DNA from: Clostridium sp. 27_14
GTDB taxonomy: Bacteria; Bacillota; Clostridia; TANB77; CAG-508
Assembly (NCBI GenBank): GCA_001916035.1
Contig: MNRQ01000014.1
Span: forward strand, 1-17,966
Length of the DNA: 17,966 bases
Reading direction: 5' to 3'
Shown here piece after piece: positions 1-6,464 of this stretch. Numbering within the stretch: the first letter of the stretch is position 1; each line of letters opens with the position of its first letter. The translations under genes and the position numbers were made by a program. The notes under the pieces were generated by a model. The model did no database searches. It had not been told where the DNA came from and saw only the letters and a list, made by a program, of their open reading frames with translations.

Positions 1-122
1 TTTTATTTGTTTTTTTATTTGTTTTTTTATTTATTTTTTTATTTGTTTTTTTATTTATTTTTTTATTTGTTTTTTTATTTATTTTATATTTATTTTTTAT
101 TTTATTCTATCTTTTATTTTTT
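1..122. repeat. T-rich 12-bp tandem repeat at window edge
   Basis: The first ~90 bases are a run of the 12-base unit TTTTTTTATTTR (R is G or A), which then decays into irregular T-rich sequence up to the sleB-like stop codon. The apparent plus-strand reading frame through it is only a Phe/Tyr/Leu artefact of the repeat. It lies downstream of the minus-strand hydrolase gene. Low-complexity sequence at the exact window edge suggests that an assembly broke here. Confidence 0.8.
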
Positions 123-617
123 TTATTTACAAAATCTATGTTTACCTATTATCTTAACTAGAGGTCTTGACCAAATCCATTTATTAGTTGCTGTTGCTGG
201 GTTAAAATAGTATATACATCCACCTGTCGGATCCCACCCATTCATTGCATCTCTTGCTGCCTTATATACTGTTGAATTTTCTGCTATTGACTGATTTATT
301 TGTCCATCTGATACAGCTGTAAATGCTCCTTTTTGATAAATTACCCCCGCAATTGTATTAGGGAACTGGGAACTTTTTACACGATTCAAAATCACCGCTC
401 CTACCGCAACCTGTCCTTCATATGGTTCTCCTCTTGCTTCACCATTAATCGCTCTCGCCATTAATTGCATATCTGATGTAGTATTTATACTTTTCGCATA
501 AGTCACATTAGAATATTTTTTATTACTATTATTAAATATACTTTCCACAATTAAACCACCTATTGTGAATAATATTATTACAAGTAATGTTATTAATATT
601 TTCTTTAACTTTTTCAA
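123..617 (-). CDS. SleB/CwlJ-type spore cortex / cell wall hydrolase
   Basis: This is a 164-residue membrane-anchored cell wall hydrolase of the SleB/CwlJ family (Hydrolase_2 fold), which cleaves cortex peptidoglycan during spore germination. A hydrophobic signal anchor covers about residues 7-27. The catalytic domain fills residues ~50-164, with the family signatures ARAINGEARGEPYEGQVAVG (Glu60 is the likely catalytic acid by homology to SleB), GAFTAVSDGQ, GWDPTGG and the C-terminal IGKHRF. There is no N-terminal peptidoglycan-binding domain, so it is shorter than classical SleB and closer to CwlJ-like catalytic-only members. The start is a TTG at 615-617, chosen because AAGAGGTGAT lies just upstream. 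It is divergent from the glycosyltransferase. Assignment to SleB rather than CwlJ is not possible from sequence alone, and no ypeB or gerQ partner is in view. Confidence 0.9.
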   Translation of the reverse strand: MKKLKKILITLLVIILFTIGGLIVESIFNNSNKKYSNVTYAKSINTTSDMQLMARAINGEARGEPYEGQVAVGAVILNRVKSSQFPNTIAGVIYQKGAFTAVSDGQINQSIAENSTVYKAARDAMNGWDPTGGCIYYFNPATATNKWIWSRPLVKIIGKHRFCK

Positions 618-784
618 AATATCACCTCTTCTATATTTTGTATTTTTTTCTAAAAAATATACATAAAAATTTAAAAGAAAAGTAGTAGTAAATTTTATTT
701 ATTTATGATAAAATTGATATTATAAAAAAAAGAAATTAAATCAAAAAAATTTAAAAATTAACCATAAAAGATTGAGAGGAAAAT

Positions 785-1930
785 ATGGATACTAACAAAA
801 CAAAAATTATAATTTTTTATGCCTCTTATGGAGGTGGACATTTAAACGCTGCAAAATCAATAGAATCATACCTAAAATCAACATACCCTAACTTTGAAGT
901 TGAATTAATAGATTGTATGAAATATGTAAATATCGGTATTGAAAAAATAACAACAACAGCATATCGAGAAATTACAAAAAAAATGCCTTGGGCATGGGGA
1001 AAACTATATGCTGACTCACAAAAAGGAATATTAGCACATTTATCTAGCAGAACAAATAAACTATTTGCAATTAAACTTTTAAAACTTTTACGAGAAAAAC
1101 AACCAGATATAATAATTTCAACACACTTTTTTGGAAGCCAAATGTGTAGTTATCTAAAAAGGAAAGGAAAAATTAATGCAAAATTAGCAACTATAATGAC
1201 TGATTTTGCTCCACACGATCAATGGCTAATTGGTAATGACAACATTGATTATTATTTTGTTGCACATCAAGGTATGAAAACATTTTTAATATCACAAAAT
1301 ATTCCTGAAGAAAAAATATTCGTAACTGGCATTCCAATTTCAAATAGATTTTTATTACATTTTAAAAAACAAGAAATTTTAGATAATTTTAATTTATCTG
1401 AAAAAAGAAAAAATATTTTATTTTTTGGTGGCGGAGAATTTGGTTTAGGAAAAGCAAGAACTGTTGAAATTTTTGAATCATTAGTAAAAAATATTAATAC
1501 AAATTATTCTATTATTGCTGTTGCTGGAAAAAACGAAAAAATGAAACAACAATTTGAAGCTATTGTTTCTAAATATGAAAAAATAGAAAATGTTTGTATA
1601 CTTGGTTTTACAAACCAAGTTCCTGAATTAATGCACATTTCTGAATTTGTAGTCACTAAGCCTGGTGGTCTTACAACATCTGAAAGTTTAGCTTGTAATT
1701 TGCCAATGGTCATCATAAATCCTCTTCCTGGTCAAGAAGAAGAAAATGCTGAACTACTTGTAAAAGATGGAATTGCAGTTTGGATAAAAAAAGATGATAA
1801 TCCTCAATTAATTTTTGACGAGCTTTTTTCAAACCCTGAAAAATTAAAAACAATGAAAGAAAATACAAATCTTTTAGCTAAGCCATTTTCTACTAAAAAT
1901 ATTTGTGAAATAATTTTAGAAAATTCATAA
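785..1930 (+). CDS. MGDG synthase/MurG-type glycosyltransferase (UgtP-like)
   Basis: This 381-residue GT-B glycosyltransferase belongs to the monogalactosyldiacylglycerol synthase / UgtP group related to MurG. Such enzymes move a sugar from a UDP-sugar to diacylglycerol at the inner face of the membrane, making glycolipids and lipoteichoic acid anchors. The N-terminal acceptor-binding signature YASYGGGHLNAAKSI is at about residues 12-26. The C-terminal nucleotide-sugar signature KPGGLTTSESLACNLPMVI is followed by the PGQEEENA segment typical of this group. No signal peptide is visible; membrane association would be peripheral. The ATG start is preceded by GAGAGGA. It is a single-gene unit divergent from the sleB-like gene and convergent with recR. 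The sugar donor cannot be read from sequence; the mutase and pyrophosphorylase further along could feed it. Confidence 0.88.
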   Translation: MDTNKTKIIIFYASYGGGHLNAAKSIESYLKSTYPNFEVELIDCMKYVNIGIEKITTTAYREITKKMPWAWGKLYADSQKGILAHLSSRTNKLFAIKLLKLLREKQPDIIISTHFFGSQMCSYLKRKGKINAKLATIMTDFAPHDQWLIGNDNIDYYFVAHQGMKTFLISQNIPEEKIFVTGIPISNRFLLHFKKQEILDNFNLSEKRKNILFFGGGEFGLGKARTVEIFESLVKNINTNYSIIAVAGKNEKMKQQFEAIVSKYEKIENVCILGFTNQVPELMHISEFVVTKPGGLTTSESLACNLPMVIINPLPGQEEENAELLVKDGIAVWIKKDDNPQLIFDELFSNPEKLKTMKENTNLLAKPFSTKNICEIILENS

Positions 1931-1956
1931 TAATTTTAAACAACATTCTTACAATG

Positions 1957-2004
1957 TAAAATACGCATAAATCTAAATAAAATTTTTGATTTATGCGTAT
2001 TTTA
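1957..2004. terminator. Perfect 17-bp hairpin, likely bidirectional terminator
   Basis: A perfect inverted repeat has arms at 1957-1973 and 1988-2004 with a 14-base loop. The arms start and end in A and T runs, so either strand gives a stem followed by a U-rich tail. It sits between two convergent genes, the glycosyltransferase and recR, and probably terminates both. Confidence 0.8.
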
Positions 2005-2129
2005 TACAATTAATTTTTTAGAACAATTTAATGTCCACGTCTTTGTTCATACGCGAATTTTGCAAAGAATATATCGCGACCTATTTATTATTTTAGTTCG
2101 AAAAACTTTCTTATAATATAAATAATCTA

Positions 2130-2729
2130 TTAAATTTCTCTTCTACCTTCTAAAGCCTTAGTTAATGTAACTTCATCTGTATATTCCAAATCACCACCAA
2201 CAGGAACACCATGTGCAATTCTAGTAACTTTAATTCCCAAAGGTTTTATCAATTTAGATAAATACATAGCTGTTGCCTCCCCTTCAACTCTAGGATTCGT
2301 AGCTAATATGACTTCTTTTACTTGTCCATCCATAAGCCTAGAAAGCAATTCTTTAATTTTTATATCATCTGGTCCAACCCCATTCATGGGAGAAATAGAA
2401 CCATGCAATACATGATACACTCCTTTAAATTCATGAGTTTTTTCCATTGCTACAATATCTCTTACATCTTCAACTACACATATAGAAGATGCATCTCTCT
2501 TAGGATTACTACAAATTGGACAAGGATCAGTGTCTGAAATATTAAAGCATTTACTACAATATTTCAAATTTTTCTTTGCCTCTACTATTGAATTTACAAA
2601 TTTATTTGTTTCTTCTTCTGTTGAATTTAATATATAAAATGCAAGTCTAGCAGCAGTCTTATGACCAATGCTAGGCAATTTTTCAAAACTTTCTATTAAT
2701 CTTTCTATTGATGGTGAATATAATGACAT
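2130..2729 (-). CDS. recR: Recombination protein RecR
   Basis: RecR works with RecO and RecF to load RecA at single-strand gaps. The protein is about 199 residues, the usual family length. In order it has an N-terminal helix-hairpin-helix (FEKLPSIGHKTAARLAFYIL), a C4 zinc finger (CSKC and CPIC, residues ~58-73), a Toprim domain (ICVVED, ATNPRVEGEATAMYLSKL), and the C-terminal GVPVGGDLEYTDEVTLTKAL with ALEGRREI. I chose the ATG at 2727-2729 because AAGGAAAGGG sits about 10 bases before it; an in-frame GTG at 2736-2738 would add three residues but is too near that site. It is the last gene of the tadA-SRP-dnaX-ybaB-recR block and starts about 30 bases after ybaB ends, so it is most likely cotranscribed with ybaB. 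Confidence 0.97.
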   Translation of the reverse strand: MSLYSPSIERLIESFEKLPSIGHKTAARLAFYILNSTEEETNKFVNSIVEAKKNLKYCSKCFNISDTDPCPICSNPKRDASSICVVEDVRDIVAMEKTHEFKGVYHVLHGSISPMNGVGPDDIKIKELLSRLMDGQVKEVILATNPRVEGEATAMYLSKLIKPLGIKVTRIAHGVPVGGDLEYTDEVTLTKALEGRREI

Positions 2730-2760
2730 TCTATTCACGCCCTTTCCTTAAGCTTTTCCA

Positions 2761-3105
2761 TTACATTAAACCAGGTATATTAAATTTACCAAGTTCAGCA
2801 GCTTGAGCAGAGTCTACTTTTCTTAAAGCCTCATTTACACAAGTTAAAATTAAATCTTCTAACATCTCTACATCATCTGGATCTACTACATCTTTTTGAA
2901 TTTTTATCTCTTTTAAAGTTTTATCTCCTGAAACTTTAACACTTATAGCTCCTCCACCAGCAGTAGCATCAAATTCTTTTTGTGCTAATTCTTCTTGCGA
3001 TTTTTCCATACTCGCTTGCATTTTTTTAGCCTCTTTCATTAAACTATTTATATTCATTCCTCCAAATCCACCCATACCTCCTGGGAATCCACCTCTTTTT
3101 GCCAT
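2761..3105 (-). CDS. ybaB: YbaB/EbfC family nucleoid-associated protein
   Basis: A small DNA-binding protein of about 114 residues in the YbaB/EbfC (YaaK) family, which forms a dimer with a tweezer-like shape and is nearly always encoded between dnaX and recR. The N-terminus is Gly/Met/Phe rich (GGFPGGMGGFGGMN), followed by a charged helix (LMKEAKKMQASMEKSQEELAQ) and the conserved TAGGGAISVKVSGDKTLKEI strand region. The C-terminus NIPGLM is typical. I chose the ATG at 3103-3105 over the upstream GTG at 3112-3114, because AAAGGAATGTGAT fits the extended anti-SD match only for the later start. Its exact cellular role is not settled in the literature. Confidence 0.95.
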   Translation of the reverse strand: MAKRGGFPGGMGGFGGMNINSLMKEAKKMQASMEKSQEELAQKEFDATAGGGAISVKVSGDKTLKEIKIQKDVVDPDDVEMLEDLILTCVNEALRKVDSAQAAELGKFNIPGLM

Positions 3106-3134
3106 TTTTATCACATTCCTTTCACTTTTATATT

Positions 3135-3151
3135 TGTTAGTTTTACTAACA
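3135..3151. repeat. Perfect 7-bp hairpin before ybaB
   Basis: TGTTAGT (3135-3141) and ACTAACA (3145-3151) form a tight hairpin with a three-base loop, between the dnaX tail and the ybaB ribosome binding site. There is no clear U-run on the minus strand, so I see an intercistronic stem-loop (mRNA processing or a weak attenuator) rather than a convincing terminator. Confidence 0.5.
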
Positions 3152-3189
3152 TTTACATTTTTAAGTTTACATTTTTTATTTTATGTATA

Positions 3190-3456
3190 TCAATCGATTA
3201 TATTAAATGGTATATTTGCATCACTTGCAAAATCTTGTATAGCCTGCTCAGCCGTAAGCTTTGATGTCATTGCTGTTGATGTATCTATATACTTAATATT
3301 CATTTCTTTGCCACATGCCATAGAAACTAACTTTGTTAATTCCTTAACATTTTCTTGTTTTTCTAAAACCGTTTTTCCAAATGGTGTTAATCCTTTTGAA
3401 AATTCAATACCAACTGTCATATCATTTATTTCTTTAGCTTGGGTATTTATTAAATT
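3190..3456 (-). CDS. dnaX: dnaX C-terminal segment, in -1 frame relative to dnaX
   Basis: This frame encodes a C-terminal segment beginning NLINTQAKEINDMTVGIEF, continuing through GLTPFGKTVLEKQENVKELTKL and ending NIPFNIID, then TGA. From memory of clostridial DnaX proteins this is the conserved tail of gamma/tau that follows the main AAA+ region, so it is the missing end of the neighbouring dnaX and not a separate gene. It is open in this frame only after a TAG at 3463-3465, which lies just upstream of the slippery heptamer at 3456-3462. An internal ATG at 3418-3420 has no good ribosome binding site. If ribosomes slip -1 at the heptamer, the joined product would be about 526 residues, close to normal DnaX size. 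Otherwise this is the remnant of a frameshifted gene or an assembly error. Confidence 0.75.
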   Translation of the reverse strand, partial: NLINTQAKEINDMTVGIEFSKGLTPFGKTVLEKQENVKELTKLVSMACGKEMNIKYIDTSTAMTSKLTAEQAIQDFASDANIPFNIID

Positions 3457-3470
3457 TTTAAACTACCCAA
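3439..3470. repeat. Hairpin spanning the dnaX frame break
   Basis: TTGGGTA (3439-3445) pairs with TACCCAA (3464-3470), and inside it TTTA (3446-3449) pairs with TAAA (3459-3462) after one bulged base, leaving a 9-base loop. The dnaX zero-frame stop codons and most of the slippery heptamer lie within it. There is no U-run on either side, so it is not a normal terminator. Confidence 0.65.
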
Positions 3471-4769
3471 TATATTAGGCCATGCTTTTGTAATACCTTC
3501 ACTAGATGCTTTTATTTTTATCTCTGGTTTAGTTGATATATTTTTTTGTAAATTATTTTTTCTTATATTATTTGATTGTACATTATTTACACCAATATTA
3601 TTTACTTGATTACTAGTTCTTTGTACTATTTGAGTAGCCCCTACTGGAACTTGGTCAGTATAAACAACTTGTTGTATTTGTGCAAATTCTTCTGGCTTAG
3701 CACATAATTTTATCATTTCTGCTTGAAATACAACACTTTTTTGATTTGACCATTTTATCCTACTTTGTAATTCAGATAATTGATATATCAATTGAACTAA
3801 TCTCATTTTATTAACTTCAGTTGATATTTTTTTAATTTGTTCTAGTTCATTCTGATTATACAAATCTAATTTTTTTGTGCTTTGAAAAACTAAAATATCT
3901 TTCACATATTTTATCATTTCCCATAAAAAATTATCTAAATCTTTTCCTTGATTTAAAATATCATTTGTACTTTGTATTGCATTATCAACATTATATTCAA
4001 TAATTGCTTGTATAATGTTATTAACAAAATCAAATTTTGGAATTCCTACCAAATCTTTTATTTTATCTTCATCTATTTTATTTTCTCCATCTTGAATACA
4101 TCTTTCTAAAATAGATAATGCATCTCTCATTGCTCCTTCTGATAAAACAGCTATTATTTGAAGTGCACCTTCTGTTATTTCTATATTACTTTCCTCACAT
4201 ACAATTTTTAATCTTTTTATAATATCATCATTTGAAATTCTTTTAAAATCAAACCTTTGACATCTTGACAAAATTGTTGCTGGTAATTTTTGTGGTTCTG
4301 TCGTTGCTAAAATAAATTTCACATGTTCTGGTGGTTCTTCCAATGTTTTTAATAATGCATTAAATGCCGCTATTGAAAGCATGTGAACCTCATCTATTAT
4401 ATATACTCTATATTTAGCTTTTGTTGGCAAAAAGTTAACTTCTTCACGTATACTTCTTACATCTTCAACACCATTATTAGAAGCTGCATCCATTTCCACA
4501 ATATCTGTTAAAGATCCATTTATTGCTGCCTTACAAATTTCACATTCATTACACGGTTCTCCATCTTTTGGATTTAAACAATTTATTGCTCTTGCTAAAA
4601 TCTTTGCAGATGATGTTTTTCCTGTTCCTCTTCCTCCATTAAATAAATATGCATGCCCTACTCTATTTGCCATAATTTGATTTTTTAATGTTTTAGTTAT
4701 ATGTTCTTGACCAACCATTTCTCCAAAAGTCATTGGTCTGAATTTTCTATAAAGAGCTGTGTACCCCAC
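3450..4769 (-). CDS. dnaX: DNA polymerase III subunit gamma/tau, main frame
   Basis: DnaX is the AAA+ ATPase of the clamp loader that loads the sliding clamp and links polymerases at the fork. The frame from 4769 encodes 439 residues. Visible parts: ALYRKFRPMTF at the N-terminus, Walker A GGRGTGKTS (~45-53), a zinc module with Cys64, Cys73, Cys76 and Cys79, Walker B IIDEVHML (~125), sensor 1 LATTEP and the SRC arginine motif (~168). The lid and collar region follows, then an Asn/Gln-rich linker. The frame ends abruptly (WPNILGSLKI, then TAA TAA), while the usual C-terminal domain continues in the -1 frame. I chose the GTG at 4767-4769 because AAAGGATGTGAT precedes it; the longer upstream frame runs into the SRP RNA. 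It lies just downstream of the SRP RNA. Confidence 0.95.
   Translation of the reverse strand: MGYTALYRKFRPMTFGEMVGQEHITKTLKNQIMANRVGHAYLFNGGRGTGKTSSAKILARAINCLNPKDGEPCNECEICKAAINGSLTDIVEMDAASNNGVEDVRSIREEVNFLPTKAKYRVYIIDEVHMLSIAAFNALLKTLEEPPEHVKFILATTEPQKLPATILSRCQRFDFKRISNDDIIKRLKIVCEESNIEITEGALQIIAVLSEGAMRDALSILERCIQDGENKIDEDKIKDLVGIPKFDFVNNIIQAIIEYNVDNAIQSTNDILNQGKDLDNFLWEMIKYVKDILVFQSTKKLDLYNQNELEQIKKISTEVNKMRLVQLIYQLSELQSRIKWSNQKSVVFQAEMIKLCAKPEEFAQIQQVVYTDQVPVGATQIVQRTSNQVNNIGVNNVQSNNIRKNNLQKNISTKPEIKIKASSEGITKAWPNILGSLKI
3456..3462 (-). other. Candidate -1 frameshift heptamer T TTA AAA in dnaX
   Basis: On the minus strand the zero frame reads AGT TTA AAA ATT TAA TAA. The bases T TTA AAA fit the X XXY YYZ slippery pattern in the correct phase. 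The -1 frame is closed by TAG immediately upstream and the zero frame closes 4 bases downstream, so any shift joining the two dnaX parts must happen here. Function is inferred; a chance match in AT-rich DNA is possible. Confidence 0.45.
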
Positions 4770-4798
4770 TCCTATCACATCCTTTATACAACAAAAAT

Positions 4799-4930
4799 GG
4801 TAAGGTCTTAATCTCTCTATAGAGAGCACTCCACACAAAAGTATCTACTTATTGCTGCTTCCTTCCGGACCTGACAAGGTTCATAGGCTCCTGTCGGATT
4901 ACTCTCTATACAAAGATTAAATCCTTTACC
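4799..4930 (-). ncRNA. ffs: Signal recognition particle RNA, small bacterial type
   Basis: The minus strand carries the SRP RNA hallmark GTCAGGTCCGGAAGGAAGCA (4855-4876 region), the Ffh-binding apical loop. The flanks form a long helix: GGTAAAGGATTTAATC at the 5' side (from 4930) pairs with GATTAAGACCTTACC at the 3' side (to 4799), with AGAGAG/CTCTCT pairs between. The 3' end runs into ATTTTTG. At ~132 nt it is the small type without the Alu domain seen in Bacillus scRNA. SRP RNA and Ffh guide membrane proteins to the translocon. Ends are estimated to within several bases. Gene order tadA - SRP RNA - dnaX is the typical Firmicutes arrangement. Confidence 0.95.
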
Positions 4931-4936
4931 ATTTGT

Positions 4937-4965
4937 ATTATATACTGATTTATAATTTTTGGCAA
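4937..4965 (-). promoter_or_regulatory. Sigma-A type promoter for SRP RNA
   Basis: On the minus strand the -35 TTGCCA (4960-4965) and a perfect -10 TATAAT (4937-4942) are separated by 17 bases. Transcription would begin near 4930, matching the 5' end of the SRP RNA helix. It overlaps the end region of the upstream membrane-protein gene, so SRP RNA and probably dnaX have their own transcription start. Confidence 0.85.
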
Positions 4966-4976
4966 GTATTTTTTTA

Positions 4977-5750
4977 TTATTCTTTAATTCTTTTAAAAAC
5001 ATATTTACTCATATCCGTAAGTTCATTTGATGATGTACCTTTTTCTATCACATCTTCCACTGGTAGTTCTAATGGAATTGTAGCTTTATATATTTTCCCT
5101 GAATTTAATTTTATTGAAAAATCAAATTTAATATTTATTTTTAAATCTTCTAAAGACACATTAGCTTTTTTTAATAATTCATTATGATTAATTTCCTCAT
5201 CATTCGCTATATAGTTTGCAATATCACAATTACTACAACGTAAAACCATAATTCCACCCTGATTTGTAATTTGCATTTCTTTCATGTCAACATTTTCTGC
5301 TACTTCGTATTTTAAATTCTTTACAATGTTTTCATCTACATTAGAAAATATCGTATTTACATTTTCAACATCTGGCTTATAAATATTTAAAGTTCCATTT
5401 TCATTCTCTTTTGTTGCTTCTATATTATTTATTTCTATTTCTTTTATAGTATCTTTGTTTTTTTCATCTTCCTTATATTCTGGATTTTTTTCTACATATA
5501 AATATATATCATTATCCTGATCTATTGCAAAATTCCACTGATTTCCTTCTACTTTTTCTTCTTTATCATTTCCCTGTGATGAGCTTATTATTGCTATTTT
5601 TGAAAGTATATATGGCATATTTGTTTCACCTTCTACATCATACTTTATACTTACAAGGCAAACCGCAAATATTACCATTATTATAATAAATAATAAAATT
5701 CCTATATGAAAAAAATTGTTATTTATTATTTCTTTTATACCAAATTTCAT
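4977..5750 (-). CDS. Membrane-anchored protein of unknown function
   Basis: I do not recognise this 257-residue protein. One strongly hydrophobic helix spans about residues 12-35 (FFHIGILLFIIIMVIFAVCL), after a short cytoplasmic N-terminus, so the remaining ~220 residues are probably extracytoplasmic. The outer part is acidic and Asn/Glu/Lys rich (KEDEKNKDTIKEIEINNIEATKENENG is a long charged stretch) and holds a Cys pair in LRCSNCD. Its ATG overlaps the tadA stop codon by one base (TAATG) and its ribosome binding site AAAGGATGTGAT lies inside tadA, so translation is likely coupled to tadA. The SRP RNA promoter begins just before its stop codon. A role cannot be inferred from the neighbourhood. 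Confidence 0.85.
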   Translation of the reverse strand: MKFGIKEIINNNFFHIGILLFIIIMVIFAVCLVSIKYDVEGETNMPYILSKIAIISSSQGNDKEEKVEGNQWNFAIDQDNDIYLYVEKNPEYKEDEKNKDTIKEIEINNIEATKENENGTLNIYKPDVENVNTIFSNVDENIVKNLKYEVAENVDMKEMQITNQGGIMVLRCSNCDIANYIANDEEINHNELLKKANVSLEDLKINIKFDFSIKLNSGKIYKATIPLELPVEDVIEKGTSSNELTDMSKYVFKRIKE

Positions 5751-6226
5751 TACTTATCACATCCTTTTCCTTTTTCTTTTGCTAAACGTAAATCTTTAAA
5801 AAAATCTTTTAAAATTTGTTCACATTCATCTTTTAATATTCCTGATTCATATTCAACATGATGATTAAATGTATAATCTTCTAATAAATTAAAAACAGAA
5901 CCTACTGCTCCTGTCTTTAGGTCTTTTGTTCCATAATATATTTTTCGTATTCTTGATTGTATTATTGCTCCTGCACACATTGAACATGGCTCTAAAGTTA
6001 CATATAAATCACAATCTATTAATCTCCACGATTGTAATTTTTTGCTTGCTTTTTGTATTGCTAGTATTTCCGCATGCTTTGTTGTATCTGCTTTACTTTC
6101 TTTTAAATTATGTGCTCTTGCAATTATTTTTCCATCTTTTACTATTACACATCCTACTGGCACTTCTAATTTTTCATACGCTTTTTTCGCTTCTTTAAGT
6201 GCTTCCTTCATGAATTTTTCTTGCAT
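5750..6226 (-). CDS. tadA: tRNA-specific adenosine deaminase TadA
   Basis: TadA converts adenosine 34 of tRNA-Arg(ACG) to inosine, allowing one tRNA to read CGU, CGC and CGA. The 158 residues match the family length. The zinc and catalytic residues are all present: His51 and Glu53 in HAEILAIQKA, and Cys81 and Cys84 in LEPCSMCAGAII. VPVGCVIVKDGKIIARAHN is the usual N-terminal strand pair. The ATG follows AAGAGGTAATAA. The gene starts about 28 bases downstream of the tRNA-Arg(CCT) gene on the same strand with no terminator between, so it is probably read from the tRNA promoter; that tRNA is not the known TadA substrate. Its stop overlaps the next start by one base. Confidence 0.97.
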   Translation of the reverse strand: MQEKFMKEALKEAKKAYEKLEVPVGCVIVKDGKIIARAHNLKESKADTTKHAEILAIQKASKKLQSWRLIDCDLYVTLEPCSMCAGAIIQSRIRKIYYGTKDLKTGAVGSVFNLLEDYTFNHHVEYESGILKDECEQILKDFFKDLRLAKEKGKGCDK

Positions 6227-6253
6227 TTATTACCTCTTACTTTTTTTATATCA

Positions 6254-6329
<76 letters not shown>

Positions 6330-6338
6330 GTTTTTATA

Positions 6339-6367
6339 ATAATACTATCATTTTTTATAATTGTCAA
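6339..6367 (-). promoter_or_regulatory. Strong sigma-A promoter for tRNA-Arg and tadA
   Basis: The minus strand carries a perfect -35 TTGACA (6362-6367), a 17-base spacer and -10 TATTAT (6339-6344). Transcription would begin near 6331, right at the tRNA 5' end. The strength fits a stable RNA gene; tadA and the membrane-protein gene probably share it. Confidence 0.88.
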
Positions 6368-6403
6368 GCTGATTTTTTATCTGCTAAAAACTTTCCATAA
6401 CAT

Positions 6404-6451
6404 AAAAAAACAGATAAACACAACTATATTTGTCATATTTATCTGTTTTTT
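6404..6451 (-). terminator. Rho-independent terminator of the phosphohexomutase gene
   Basis: The arms AAAAAACAGATAAA (6405-6418) and TTTATCTGTTTTTT (6438-6451) form a perfect 14-bp stem with a 19-base loop. Read on the minus strand the stem ends in a run of seven T. It lies 14 bases after the mutase stop codon and just upstream of the tRNA promoter. Confidence 0.87.
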
Positions 6452-6464
6452 ATTAAATATCTAA

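Noticed and set aside
7..210. Plus-strand frame of repeated FYLF residues over the left-end repeat
   Set aside because: It is a translation of a 12-bp T-rich tandem repeat running into the antisense of the sleB-like gene; no ribosome binding site and no protein-like composition.
4817..5002. Minus-strand 61-residue frame over the SRP RNA, and the N-terminal extension of dnaX to 4838
   Set aside because: Both are translations of the SRP RNA; the dnaX start at 4769 has a proper ribosome binding site and matches the family N-terminus.
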